A model generated the notes under the pieces. It was given only the letters and a program-made list of their open reading frames with translations. It did no database searches and was not told where the DNA came from. From Achromobacter piechaudii NBRC 102461 (GTDB taxonomy: Bacteria > Pseudomonadota > Gammaproteobacteria > Burkholderiales > Burkholderiaceae_B), in NCBI RefSeq assembly GCF_001571245.1, contig NZ_BCTK01000005.1:558001-622000 (forward strand): a stretch of DNA of 64,000 bases, in the 5' to 3' direction. Position 1 is the stretch's first letter. The number at the start of each line of letters is the position of its first letter. Of this stretch, positions 34,099 through 42,729 are shown piece by piece. Made by a program: the position numbers and the translations under genes.

Positions 34099-35181
34099 TC
34101 AGCGCGATTCCTCCTCCGGCGGCAGGATCGCCGCGCGCCACAGATCCAGGAAGTGGCGTTTTTTCAGCGCGTCCAGATACACCAGCAGCCCGACCCCCAG
34201 CGCCATGGGGCGCACGCCCGCCTCGGCAATCACCGACGCGTTGACCGGGCGCATGCCCGACTGCCTGGCCAGCATGTCCTGCCCCCGGGGCGAGAGCAGG
34301 TAGTCCAGCAGCAGCGCGCCCAGGTCGCCGCGCGGGGCCTGCTTGGGAATGATGGCGGAGCGCGACAGCATCAGCGTGTAGTCCTGCGGGTAGATGATGG
34401 CCAGCCTGGCGCCCTGATCGATGCGGTGGCGCGTGTACGACTCCAGCAGGTTGTAGGCCAGCGTCACCTCGCCGCGTTCCAGCTTGTCCAGCGCATCCTC
34501 GGTGGACTCATGGGTCGTCACGCCGTTGCGCCCGAAGGCAGCCAGCAACGCGCCGGCCATGCTGTCCAGGCGCGTGTCCTGCGTGGCGGCCAGATAGCCG
34601 ATACCGCTTCCCTGGACGTCGTAGGTCGAGATGCTGCCGGCCAGCGGACGGTCGGGCGCTTGCAGCAGCGACAGCAATTCGCGGCGTGTATGCGGCACGC
34701 GCGTGGCGTCCAGCTTGTCGGTGTTGTAGACCATGACGATGGGATCGGTGCCGATGCTGAAAACCTCATCGCGCCAGTTCGCCCAGGCGGGCAGGGCACG
34801 GGTCTGCGGCGAGACGTGTACTTGCGCGTAGCCGTCGTTGACAAGCTTGGTCTGCAAATCCATCGCGCTGCTGATGATGAGGTCCGGGCCGCGCCTGGCC
34901 TGCGGGTCTACACGCTTGCGATCCACCGTGTCCTGGTAGAGCTGCTGTGTGGACAGTTCGGTGTATTCCAGCCGGATGCCCGGATTCAATTGGCTGAAGT
35001 CTTCCAGCACGCCCTTGAACACCTGCACGCTGTTGGACGCGTGCAGGATCAGCACCTGCTTGCTGTCGGCCGGGCCGAGCGTCAGGCCGTCGCGGCTGAC
35101 TTCGGCCGCGTGTGTGGCCGCCGCCATCATCAGGGCGGCCACGCCCAGCAGCCGGCTTGCCCAGGCGCGTGCGCTAGCCAT
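34099..35181 (-). CDS. Periplasmic ABC-type substrate-binding protein
   Basis: A 360-residue product with a signal peptide ending ATHAAE and the fold of type 2 binding proteins (ferric iron/putrescine/thiamine class): VLILHASNSVQVFKGVLEDFSQLNPGIRLEYTEL, then PDLIISSAMD and VMVYNTDKL. It overlaps the histidine kinase gene by 8 bp and is its last operon partner. No ABC permease is encoded nearby, so it probably acts as a ligand-presenting protein for the kinase. That role is inferred from context. Confidence 0.8.
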   Translation of the reverse strand: MASARAWASRLLGVAALMMAAATHAAEVSRDGLTLGPADSKQVLILHASNSVQVFKGVLEDFSQLNPGIRLEYTELSTQQLYQDTVDRKRVDPQARRGPDLIISSAMDLQTKLVNDGYAQVHVSPQTRALPAWANWRDEVFSIGTDPIVMVYNTDKLDATRVPHTRRELLSLLQAPDRPLAGSISTYDVQGSGIGYLAATQDTRLDSMAGALLAAFGRNGVTTHESTEDALDKLERGEVTLAYNLLESYTRHRIDQGARLAIIYPQDYTLMLSRSAIIPKQAPRGDLGALLLDYLLSPRGQDMLARQSGMRPVNASVIAEAGVRPMALGVGLLVYLDALKKRHFLDLWRAAILPPEEESR

Positions 35182-36577
35182 CGTGACGCTCCATCGGCAG
35201 CTCGATGACCGCGCTCAGGCCGCCACCGACGCGATTGCTCAAACTGAGTTTTCCCTGATGGATGTCCACCACGCGCTTGATGATGGACAGGCCCAGGCCC
35301 GCGCCGGGCGTGCGCGGGTTGGGGCCGCGAGCGAAACGCTCGAAGGCGGTGTTGGCCAGCGCGGGTGGGATGCCCGGGCCCTGGTCGGCCACGGTGATGC
35401 GCCAGCCGCCTTCGTGCGCGTCCAGCGTGACGTCGATGTGGCCGTCCTCGCTGCCGCCGTGGCGCAGCGCATTGTCGATCAGGTTCTTGAAGGCTTCGCG
35501 CAGCATCAGGCTGTCGCCGGGCATGCGGGGCGGGGGGACCGTGTCCGCCTCGGGCAGGTGCAGTCGCACATCGGGGATGGGGTCGGCTTGCGGCACGGTG
35601 TCGTAGGTGGCCTGGCGCAGCAGCTCGGCCAGGTCGACGGGCTGGAATTGCTTGACGTTGCTGCGATGGATGACGCTGGCGTCGCTCAGAAGCTGGTTGA
35701 CCAGCCGCGACAGCTTCTCGGCATTGCGCAGCACGGCGACAAGGCTGCGGCGCTGCTCGCCGGGATCGTCTTCGTCCAGCGCCACTTCCATCTGCGCGTG
35801 CAGGGCGGCAAGCGGCGTGCGCAACTGGTGCGCGGCTTCGGCGATGAACAGGCGCAGCGTGTCCAGGTTGTCGGACAGGCGCGCCATGAAACCGTCCAGC
35901 GATTGCACCAGCGTGTCCAGTTCCTCGGGCACGGGGGCGGCGATGGGGTGCAGATCCGAGGCGCTGCGGCTCGCCAGTTCGCGTTCTATGCGCTGGATGG
36001 GCGAGAGCGACCGTTGCAAGCCCCAGTACGCCAGCGCCAGTGCCGCGCCGGTAAAACCGATCAGCGCCAAGGTGCCTTGCCACAGGATGCTGTCGGCCAG
36101 CGCGTTGCGCGCCTCGCGTGTCTGCGCCACCTGGATCACGGCGGTTTCCGTGCTGCGCGGCCCGGCGATCTTGCGTTCCATCCAGGCAACGCGCACGGGC
36201 TCGCCCTGGTAGCGGGTGGTGTACAGCTGCGGCGTGTCGTTGGCCTGCGCGCGGTCAGGCGCGGCGGGCAGGTCTGCATAGCCGGAAATCAGTGATCCCG
36301 CCGTGGTGGCGACGCGATAGAACACGCGGTCGCGCGGCGCCTGTTCCAGCAGGGCCAGCGCCGCGTAAGGCATGTCCATCTGCCAGTCGCCCTGCACCAG
36401 TTGCAGGCTGTCGGCCATGGACAGCACCGAGGCGCGCAGCAGTTGGTCGTACGTGGTGTCGGCGGTCTGCTGCGCGTAGCCGCGCACCAGCAGGTACAGC
36501 GCCGCCAGGCCAATCGCGAACAGCGCCAGCAGCATCGTCAGCAGGCGGCGGCGGACGGAAATTCGACCCAGCTGCAC
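35174..36577 (-). CDS. Sensor histidine kinase (TctE/EnvZ-like)
   Basis: A 467-residue kinase. TM1 at about 11-32 and TM2 at about 166-187 enclose a periplasmic sensor loop. A HAMP segment is followed by the H box AEAAHQLRTPLAALH with H250, then the ATPase lobe: FKNLIDNALRHG (N box), DQGPGIPP, and GAGLGLSI (G boxes). The N-terminal half matches the TctE/BctE subgroup that controls tricarboxylate uptake. It follows the response regulator by 2 bp and overlaps the binding-protein gene, and a CitMHS gene is divergent. A citrate-like signal is likely. Confidence 0.9.
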   Translation of the reverse strand: MQLGRISVRRRLLTMLLALFAIGLAALYLLVRGYAQQTADTTYDQLLRASVLSMADSLQLVQGDWQMDMPYAALALLEQAPRDRVFYRVATTAGSLISGYADLPAAPDRAQANDTPQLYTTRYQGEPVRVAWMERKIAGPRSTETAVIQVAQTREARNALADSILWQGTLALIGFTGAALALAYWGLQRSLSPIQRIERELASRSASDLHPIAAPVPEELDTLVQSLDGFMARLSDNLDTLRLFIAEAAHQLRTPLAALHAQMEVALDEDDPGEQRRSLVAVLRNAEKLSRLVNQLLSDASVIHRSNVKQFQPVDLAELLRQATYDTVPQADPIPDVRLHLPEADTVPPPRMPGDSLMLREAFKNLIDNALRHGGSEDGHIDVTLDAHEGGWRITVADQGPGIPPALANTAFERFARGPNPRTPGAGLGLSIIKRVVDIHQGKLSLSNRVGGGLSAVIELPMERHDG

Positions 36578-36579
36578 GG

Positions 36580-37284
36580 TCAGTCCTGTGGCGTACCGGA
36601 AGACGTGCTGTCCGGCGGCGTGGTCGAAGTCAGCAGGTAGCCGGTGCCGCGCTGCGTTTCGATGCGCAGTGGGGAACCCTCCAGCTTGCGGCGCAGCCGG
36701 GCGATGTAGACCTCGATGGCATTGGGCGCGGCCTCGTCGTCGAACGCGAACAGCTTGTTGGCGATTTCCGTCTTGCTGACGGCGCGGTTCATGCCGGCCA
36801 GCAGGATTTCCAGCAGGCTGTATTCGCGCTTGGGCAGGTCGATGCGTTGCCCGGCCAAGGACACATGGCGCGCGGCGCTGTCGATGACCAGATCGCCAAA
36901 GCGTTGCACACCCGTGGCTTGCGCGATGGGGCGGCGCAGCAGGGCGCGGCAGCGCGCTTCCAGTTCGCGGAAGTCGAAGGGCTTGGCCAGGTAGTCGTCC
37001 GCGCCGGTATCCAGGGCGTGGACGCGGTCTTCGATGTCGATGCGGGCCGTCAGCGCCAGCACGGGCGTCTTGCTGCCGCGATCGCGCAGCCGGTGCAGGA
37101 TGTCAAAGCCGGACATGCGGGGCAAACCAATATCCAGGATGACCAGATCGAAGGTTTCGTATTGCAGCACGCCGTCGGCGCTCAGGCCGTCGATCTGCAG
37201 ATCCACGGCATGGCCGAGACGGCGCAACCGGCGGACGAGGGCGTCGGCCAGATCCTCGTCGTCTTCGATTACCAGGATGCGCAT
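36580..37284 (-). CDS. OmpR-family response regulator (TctD-like)
   Basis: The ATG at 37284 gives 234 residues. The receiver domain has ED pair E7-D9, phosphoacceptor D51 (LILDIGLPR) and Lys in YLAKPF. The DNA-binding winged helix at about 130-225 has PKREYSLLEILL and IEVYIARLRRKLE. First gene of the kinase-binding protein operon and divergent from the CitMHS carrier gene, which it probably activates. Confidence 0.92.
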   Translation of the reverse strand: MRILVIEDDEDLADALVRRLRRLGHAVDLQIDGLSADGVLQYETFDLVILDIGLPRMSGFDILHRLRDRGSKTPVLALTARIDIEDRVHALDTGADDYLAKPFDFRELEARCRALLRRPIAQATGVQRFGDLVIDSAARHVSLAGQRIDLPKREYSLLEILLAGMNRAVSKTEIANKLFAFDDEAAPNAIEVYIARLRRKLEGSPLRIETQRGTGYLLTSTTPPDSTSSGTPQD

Positions 37285-37413
37285 CGGCTGATTGTAGCTG
37301 TCCGGAACCGGCCGGATTCCGGCTCTGGACGCCGCGCCGGCCACGCATATCGGCCGCGGTGGATTTCAAAAAACGACAGGTTCCAGACAGCTTTTCTTCC
37401 TAGTCTTCGGCTC

Positions 37414-37435
37414 CTGCCTCCCTTGCTGGAGGCAG
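37414..37435. promoter_or_regulatory. 8-bp inverted repeat upstream of CitMHS gene
   Basis: CTGCCTCC and GGAGGCAG, 6-nt centre, lie 39 bp before the carrier ATG in the 190-bp region shared with the response-regulator promoter. It could be an operator or a leader hairpin. Confidence 0.4.
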
Positions 37436-37473
37436 CGTCAAACATAACAACGACTAGTCGGAGATACCCCCTC

Positions 37474-38814
37474 ATGCTTCTGACCCTGCTTGGCTTCGGC
37501 ATGGTGATCACGTTCATGACGCTGATCATGACCAAGCGCCTGTCGCCGTTGGTCGCCCTCATCCTTGTCCCCATTATTTTTGCGCTGCTGGGCGGCTTTG
37601 GCGCCGGCATCGACAAGATGATGCTGGACGGTATCCGCAAGATCGCGCCCACGGGCGTGATGCTGATGTTCGCCATCCTGTACTTCGGAGTGATGATCGA
37701 TGCGGGCCTGTTCGACCCCATCGTCGGCCGCATCTTGCGCGCCGTGAAGGGCGACCCCCTGAAAATCGTGCTGGGCACCACGGTGCTGGCGCTGGTGATT
37801 TCGCTGGATGGCGACGGCTCGACCACCTACATGATCGTGGTGGCCTCGATGCTGCCGCTGTATCGCCGCTTGAAGATGAACGCGCTGTCCATGACCTGCC
37901 TGGCGATGCTGGCCAGCGGCATCATGAACCTGACGCCGTGGGGCGGCCCGACGGCGCGCGCCGCCAGCGCCTTGCACGTGGACGCGGGCGATATCTTCAT
38001 TCCGCTGGTGCCGGTGATGGGCGTGGCGATTGTGTCGCTGCTGATCCTGGCCTTCTTCCTGGGCTTGAAGGAACGCCGCCGGCTGGGCGTGCTGTCGTTG
38101 CCGGACGGTGCCTCGCTGCATGCGGGCTACGACGAAGACGGTCCCAAGAACCTGCCGGAGATCGAGGTCGATCACGATCTGCGCCGCCCCAAGCTGCTGT
38201 GGGTGAACGCCGGCCTGACGCTGGCGCTGATGGTCAGCCTGGTGATGGGCATCCTGCCCCTGCCGGTGCTGTTCATGATTGCATTCGCCATCGCGCTGAT
38301 CATCAACTATCCGAACCTGGCCGAGCAGCGCCGGCGCGTTGCGCAGCACGCGGGCAATGTGCTGTCGGTGGTGTCGTTGATTTTCGCGGCGGGCATCTTC
38401 ACCGGCATCCTGTCCGGCACCGGCATGGTGGAAGCTATGTCGCGCAGCCTGCTCGCGGTGATTCCGGACGCGATGGGGCCGTACCTGGCCGGCATCACGG
38501 CATTGGTGAGCCTGCCGTTCACGTTCTTCATGTCGAACGACGCGTTCTATTTCGGCGTGCTGCCGATCCTGAGCGAAGCTGCGCAAGGCTATGGCATTTC
38601 GGCCGTGGAAATGGCGCGCGCGTCCCTTATCGGCCAGCCGGTGCACTTGTTGAGCCCGCTGGTGCCGTCCACGTACTTGCTGGTGGGTTTGGCCGGCGTG
38701 GAGTTTGGCGATCACCAGCGCTATTCGCTCAAGTGGGCCACGCTGGTCTGCATGGTGATGCTGGTTGCCGCCCTGGCGTTCGGCCTGTTCCCGCTGGTGG
38801 GTTCGGTCGCTTGA
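37474..38814 (+). CDS. CitMHS-family citrate/metal carrier
   Basis: 446 residues from the ATG at 37474, with about 11-12 membrane segments. Family features include SLDGDGSTTYMI (about 107-118), NLTPWGGPTARAA, and FTFFMSNDAFYFGVLPIL in the later half. CitMHS proteins import citrate complexed with divalent cations by proton symport. It is divergent from the TctDE-like operon, the standard regulatory arrangement, and is followed 37 bp later by an SDR gene. No RND or Tct permease is involved. Confidence 0.9.
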   Translation: MLLTLLGFGMVITFMTLIMTKRLSPLVALILVPIIFALLGGFGAGIDKMMLDGIRKIAPTGVMLMFAILYFGVMIDAGLFDPIVGRILRAVKGDPLKIVLGTTVLALVISLDGDGSTTYMIVVASMLPLYRRLKMNALSMTCLAMLASGIMNLTPWGGPTARAASALHVDAGDIFIPLVPVMGVAIVSLLILAFFLGLKERRRLGVLSLPDGASLHAGYDEDGPKNLPEIEVDHDLRRPKLLWVNAGLTLALMVSLVMGILPLPVLFMIAFAIALIINYPNLAEQRRRVAQHAGNVLSVVSLIFAAGIFTGILSGTGMVEAMSRSLLAVIPDAMGPYLAGITALVSLPFTFFMSNDAFYFGVLPILSEAAQGYGISAVEMARASLIGQPVHLLSPLVPSTYLLVGLAGVEFGDHQRYSLKWATLVCMVMLVAALAFGLFPLVGSVA

Positions 38815-38851
38815 CCCGCGGCGCATGCCGCACGTTGAATAAGGAATAGTC

Positions 38852-39592
38852 ATGGCTTTGCGTATTGCTTATGTCACCAGCGGAATGGGCCACACGGGCA
38901 CCGCGATCTGCCAGGCGCTGCATCGCGCTGGCCACCGCGTGGTGGCGGGCTGCGGACCGCGTTCGTCGCGCCGCGATAGCTGGTTGAAAGAGCAGAAGTC
39001 CCTGGGATACGACTTCATTGCGTCCGAGGGCGACGCCACGGATTGGGCCTCGACCGAGGCGGCGTTTGCCAAGGTGCGGCGCGAAGTGGGCGACATCGAC
39101 GTGCTGGTCAACAACGCCGGGTCGATGCTGGACATGCGGTTTCGGCAGATGAGCTACGCCGACTGGTCGGCGGTGCTGCGCAGCAACCTGGACACGCTGT
39201 TCAACAGCACCAAGCAGGTGGTCGACGGCATGGCCGACCGAGGCTGGGGACGCGTCATCAATATCGGTTCGGTTGCCGCTGAAAAAGGGCAGATCGGCCA
39301 GATCAACTACGCCACGGCCAAGGGCGCGGTGATTGGCTTTACGCGGTCGCTGGCGCAGGAAGTGGCGGCGCGCGGCGTGACGGTGAACCTGGTGTCGCCC
39401 GGCTTTATTGCCGATGACACGGTCAAGGCGTTTCCGCCGGCATTGTTGGACCGCATCGTCGAAAGCGTGCCGGTCGGACGCTTGGGCACCGCGCAGGACC
39501 TGGCCGGGCTCTGCGCCTGGCTGGCGTCGGACGAGGCTGCCTTCGTGACGGGCGCCAACTACGCCATCAACGGCGGCGTCTACATGAGCTGA
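38852..39592 (+). CDS. Short-chain dehydrogenase (PhaB-like)
   Basis: A 246-residue SDR with the NAD(P) motif T-S-G-M-G-H-T-G near the N-terminus, NNAG around 89-92, catalytic Ser in NIGSVAAEKGQ and Tyr-x-x-x-Lys in NYATAK. The arrangement (GCGPRS cofactor specificity region, VNLVSPGFI) is that of acetoacetyl-CoA reductases, making 3-hydroxybutyryl-CoA for PHB. It follows the CitMHS gene by 37 bp, so it may be co-transcribed. Substrate unproven. Confidence 0.85.
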   Translation: MALRIAYVTSGMGHTGTAICQALHRAGHRVVAGCGPRSSRRDSWLKEQKSLGYDFIASEGDATDWASTEAAFAKVRREVGDIDVLVNNAGSMLDMRFRQMSYADWSAVLRSNLDTLFNSTKQVVDGMADRGWGRVINIGSVAAEKGQIGQINYATAKGAVIGFTRSLAQEVAARGVTVNLVSPGFIADDTVKAFPPALLDRIVESVPVGRLGTAQDLAGLCAWLASDEAAFVTGANYAINGGVYMS

Positions 39593-39647
39593 GTCGCCGG
39601 GCCCTGTGCAAAAATGCTGCCCTTCGGCATCTCAAACGGAGCAGTTC

Positions 39648-39989
39648 ATGCAGCGTAAGTGGTTGGCAGTGGCGGCAGTGGTTGCGGTGGCGGGGCTTGC
39701 CGGCTGCGACAAGAAAAGCGAATACCCCGAAGGCATTCGTCTCGTGACCTACAGCTCGTGCGTGGAAGGCTTCAAGAAGAGCGCCGGCGCGCGGCCCGAC
39801 GTGGATGCGCGCTCGGCGGCATATTGCCGCTGCGTGCTCGACGGTTTGCAAAAGTCGGTGCCGCTCAAGGACTACACCGCTTATGACCGCATGCTGGTCG
39901 TCAATGAAAAAAGCGCGGAACGCGACCGGATCGAACCCATGGTCAATGCCGTCGTCAATATGTGCGTGCAAGAGCAGTTGCAGAAGTAA
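39648..39989 (+). CDS. Small lipoprotein, Cys-rich
   Basis: A 113-residue product with a lipobox VAGLAGC (Cys20). Cys residues in SSCVEG, YCRCVLDG and NMCVQEQ may form disulfides in the periplasm. The family is not recognised. A start at 39606 is also open but the ATG at 39648 begins the signal peptide. Confidence 0.6.
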   Translation: MQRKWLAVAAVVAVAGLAGCDKKSEYPEGIRLVTYSSCVEGFKKSAGARPDVDARSAAYCRCVLDGLQKSVPLKDYTAYDRMLVVNEKSAERDRIEPMVNAVVNMCVQEQLQK

Positions 39990-40025
39990 TTCCTGCTCTG
40001 CACGGCGGGCGGCCGCGCTGGCGGC

Positions 40026-40472
40026 CTATCGGCCCAGCTTCATCGATACGTCGGTATGGGTGCCCCGGTCCAGGTCGGAGCCCAGGGACTGATCCCAATC
40101 GGGCAGGTCCAATAGTTCACGGTTGACTTCACCGGCCTCGATGCGGCGGGCAATATCATCCAGCAGCAGTGTGCGGGTGGCAAAACCTTTGCCTTGCAGA
40201 TCGCGCGCGTGAAGGCGGTAGGTCAGGTTGGGCTCCTCGCCCTTCATGACGCCCAGATCAAGAATGCGACCCTGTTCGTTGCGCATCAGCAAATGCCCGG
40301 GGCGTGCATAGATGCGGTAGATGCGCCACGGCGACGAGATCGCGGCATGGTCGCGGGCAGTTTCGCGCTGGCCATCGCGTTTTGGGGGGCCGGCGTTGGG
40401 CCGGGGCGCGGACGGAAGCAGTTTGACGCAGGCGTTGGCGAGTCTTGCGATGGACTTTCTGATGGCGCTCAC
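40026..40472 (-). CDS. Uncharacterised small protein (start uncertain)
   Basis: The C-terminal 100 residues look like a real protein (YARPGHLLMRNEQGRILDLGVMKGEEPNLTYRLHARDLQGKGFA), but the open frame extends upstream to 40694 through an Arg-rich, unlikely sequence. A GTG at 40472 (product begins VSAIRKSIAR, about 148 residues) is a plausible start. No family is recognised. It is convergent with the small lipoprotein gene. Confidence 0.45.
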   Translation of the reverse strand: MSAIRKSIARLANACVKLLPSAPRPNAGPPKRDGQRETARDHAAISSPWRIYRIYARPGHLLMRNEQGRILDLGVMKGEEPNLTYRLHARDLQGKGFATRTLLLDDIARRIEAGEVNRELLDLPDWDQSLGSDLDRGTHTDVSMKLGR

Positions 40473-40953
40473 GCGGCGTCTGCGATTCGCGCGGGCGCGC
40501 GAAGTGAATGCAGCGCGGGGCTGCACGCAGATATTGCAGCAAAAGAAACGATACGCGCGGTGCGCGGGCAACGATGACGCATGGCCATACTCCTGTATGG
40601 CGATACGGCGAGGCGACGCGCGTTTAAAGCACCATGGCGCGAGCATACGCGCTTTATCGGTTACGCGTATTTGCGCATGTGCCCGGTTACGCAATCAGGG
40701 CGCGCGGAAACGTGCTTAACGCTTCGCATCATTTTGTCTTTAATCGACCGTTATTCGGCCGCCCCGACATGAATACAGTAATTGGAAACGCTAATTGACT
40801 TTGATCACCGCTGCACCCATAGTGGGATTGAAGCTTTTCGAGCATCGTGATTTTCGTCCGGTCTTGCGGCCTTCGTGGCGCTACATTGTTCGCGGTCCTT
40901 TCCTTGATAGGCTCATCTTCGCGGGCGCTGCCCGCATTTAAAGGAATGAGATT
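40473..40953. promoter_or_regulatory. Long leader of cold-shock gene with candidate promoter
   Basis: A candidate sigma70-like promoter, TTGACT at 40795-40800 and CATAGT at 40818-40823 (17-nt spacer), lies about 130 nt before the cold-shock gene. A long 5' leader is usual for cspA-type genes and acts as an RNA thermosensor. The remaining 300 bp upstream holds no clear gene. Confidence 0.5.
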
Positions 40954-41157
40954 ATGGAAACCGGAATCGTGAAGTGGTTCAACGATGCAAAGGGCTTTGG
41001 ATTCATCATGCCCGAGAACGGCGGCAAGGATTTATTCGCGCACTTTTCGGAAATCGTCAGCGACGGTCATAAAGTGCTGGTCGAAAATCAACGCGTCAGC
41101 TACGTGACCGCTCAGGGCGCCAAAGGCCCCCACGCCACGCAAATTCGCGCGTTGTAA
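40954..41157 (+). CDS. cspA: Cold-shock protein
   Basis: A 67-residue CSD protein with RNP1 KGFGFI and RNP2 DLFAHF, starting METGIVKWFNDAKGFG. It binds single-stranded RNA/DNA and prevents secondary structure. A terminator follows at once, and an 85-residue gene starts 40 bp later. Paralogue numbering within the genome is not known, so the symbol is generic. Confidence 0.95.
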   Translation: METGIVKWFNDAKGFGFIMPENGGKDLFAHFSEIVSDGHKVLVENQRVSYVTAQGAKGPHATQIRAL

Positions 41158-41160
41158 ATA

Positions 41161-41183
41161 AAGGCCCTCTGGGCCTTTTTTTC
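41161..41183 (+). terminator. Rho-independent terminator after cold-shock gene
   Basis: AAGGCCC and GGGCCTT arms with a short loop, followed by T6, 4 bp after the stop codon. Confidence 0.8.
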
Positions 41184-41197
41184 AAACAGGAGGCTAC

Positions 41198-41455
41198 ATG
41201 CTTCACAATAATATGGTTTACAAGGGCTACCGGCTGACCGCCAGCGTTTCCCGTGTTTCCGTCGGCGGCACCGGCCGCCCCGCTTTCACCGCGACCGTGG
41301 CCGTTGAATTGGCTGCCGACCGCGATCAACTCAATGAACACCATGCCGTGCCCTTGTTCGAATCGGGCGGGTTTGTATCCAGCCCCGGCATGGCGGTGGA
41401 TGCCGCGATCAATCATGGACGGCTTGTGGTGGATTCCCATGCCCGGCCTTCCTGA
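41198..41455 (+). CDS. Small hypothetical protein
   Basis: An 85-residue protein with a start preceded by AGGAGG at 41188-41193. It has beta-strand character (YKGYRLTASVSRVSVGG, AFTATVAVELAAD) and no catalytic motif. It lies between two terminators, downstream of the cold-shock gene. Function unknown. Confidence 0.6.
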   Translation: MLHNNMVYKGYRLTASVSRVSVGGTGRPAFTATVAVELAADRDQLNEHHAVPLFESGGFVSSPGMAVDAAINHGRLVVDSHARPS

Positions 41456-41486
41456 TCCCGCGCAGCGCCGTGCTGTCCAGCTTACC

Positions 41487-41513
41487 GGCCGCCCCAGATA
41501 GGGCGGCCTTTTT
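41487..41513 (+). terminator. Rho-independent terminator
   Basis: GGCCGCCC and GGGCGGCC arms around a 6-nt loop, followed by T5, 32 bp after the 85-residue gene. Confidence 0.75.
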
Positions 41514-41641
41514 GTGGGCGCGAGCAACGATCAGGTCACGGATCAAGACACAAACGGAATAAAAACGGACCGATCCGCCACATCGGCGCACACCTTGCCG
41601 CCTGTACACTCGGATCACCGAAAAGGCACAGGGGATGCTTG

Positions 41642-42559
41642 ATGGCCGGCAGCAGTTTCTTCGCATTGTTCGATGACATCGCCACCATTCTGGATGACGT
41701 GTCCGTGATGACCAAAGTGGCGGCCAAGAAGACCGCCGGGGTGCTGGGCGACGACCTGGCGCTAAACGCGCAGCAGGTCTCGGGCGTGCCGGTCAACCGG
41801 GAACTGCCCGTCGTGTGGGCGGTGGCCAAGGGTTCTTTCATCAACAAGCTGATCCTGGTGCCGTCAGCGCTGTTGATCAGCGCGTTCGTTCCTTGGCTGG
41901 TGACGCCGCTGCTGATGCTGGGCGGCGCATTCCTGTGCTTCGAGGGTGTGGAAAAGCTGGCCCACAAGTTCCTGCCGCATGAAGAGGCCGACGGCGACAA
42001 GCACGCCGCGCGCGCGCATGCGCTACAGGACGCGTCGGTGGACATGGTCGCGTTCGAGCGCGACAAGATCAAGGGCGCCGTGCGTACCGACTTCATCCTG
42101 TCCGCCGAAATCATCGTCATCAGTCTTGGAGCGGTGGCGGGCGCCGACTTCACGCGTCAGGTGGCGGTCCTGTCGATCATCGCCATCGCAATGACGATAG
42201 GCGTCTATGGCCTGGTGGCCGGCATCGTCAAGCTGGACGACCTGGGCTTGCACCTGAGCAAGAAGCGTACGCAAGCGGTGGCCGGGCTGGGCCGGGGCAT
42301 CGTCGCCGCCGCGCCTTATCTGATGAAAACCCTGTCAGTGGTGGGCACCGCCGCGATGTTCATGGTGGGCGGCGCCATTCTCACGCACGGCATCCCGCCC
42401 GTATATGCCGCCGTCGAGCATGCCGCTGCCGCTGTCGGCGGTGGCGCGCTCATGCAGGCGCTGACGTCCACCGTGCTCAACGCCTTGTTCGGCGTGGTCG
42501 CCGGCGCCGTGGTCCTGGGCGTGGTGGCGGGCGTCAAGCGCATTTTCAAGAAGGGCTGA
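41642..42559 (+). CDS. DUF808 (YedI-like) inner membrane protein
   Basis: 305 residues from the ATG at 41642. Family motif [43 protein letters not shown] opens the protein, with several membrane segments (about 65-100, 150-185, 195-220, 245-270, 275-300). DUF808 proteins are conserved in Proteobacteria with unknown function. The first 50 residues are cytoplasmic. It is a single gene. Confidence 0.88.
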   Translation: MAGSSFFALFDDIATILDDVSVMTKVAAKKTAGVLGDDLALNAQQVSGVPVNRELPVVWAVAKGSFINKLILVPSALLISAFVPWLVTPLLMLGGAFLCFEGVEKLAHKFLPHEEADGDKHAARAHALQDASVDMVAFERDKIKGAVRTDFILSAEIIVISLGAVAGADFTRQVAVLSIIAIAMTIGVYGLVAGIVKLDDLGLHLSKKRTQAVAGLGRGIVAAAPYLMKTLSVVGTAAMFMVGGAILTHGIPPVYAAVEHAAAAVGGGALMQALTSTVLNALFGVVAGAVVLGVVAGVKRIFKKG

Positions 42560-42643
42560 AGCGGCTCGGATTGCCTGGGTTGGCGCAGATTCGCGCCAGC
42601 CTAGGGAATCCCCTGCCTTGCTGCACTGATTTTCATACGCCTA

Positions 42644-42659
42644 AAATTGGCGCCAATTT
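42644..42659. promoter_or_regulatory. GntR-type operator (copy 1)
   Basis: AAATTGGCGCCAATTT is a perfect 16-bp palindrome, 71 bp before the hydrolase ATG at 42730. A TAAAAT -10-like box at 42642-42647 overlaps it, with TTGCTG 18 nt upstream. The core TTGGCGCCAA recurs at 47935-47944 and 52426-52435. Confidence 0.75.
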
Positions 42660-42729
42660 ATGTGATCATTATCGTCGATCATTGGCAGCCACCATGCACC
42701 CGCCTTGCGGCCATGGAGATGAGGAAATC

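Noticed and set aside
32995..35208. 737-codon open frame on the plus strand
   Set aside because: It is antisense to the LuxR and binding-protein genes, both of which have clear domains; the frame is a product of high GC codon bias.
36118..37473. Long in-frame extension upstream of the CitMHS start
   Set aside because: It runs antisense through the kinase and regulator genes; homology begins only at the ATG at 37474.
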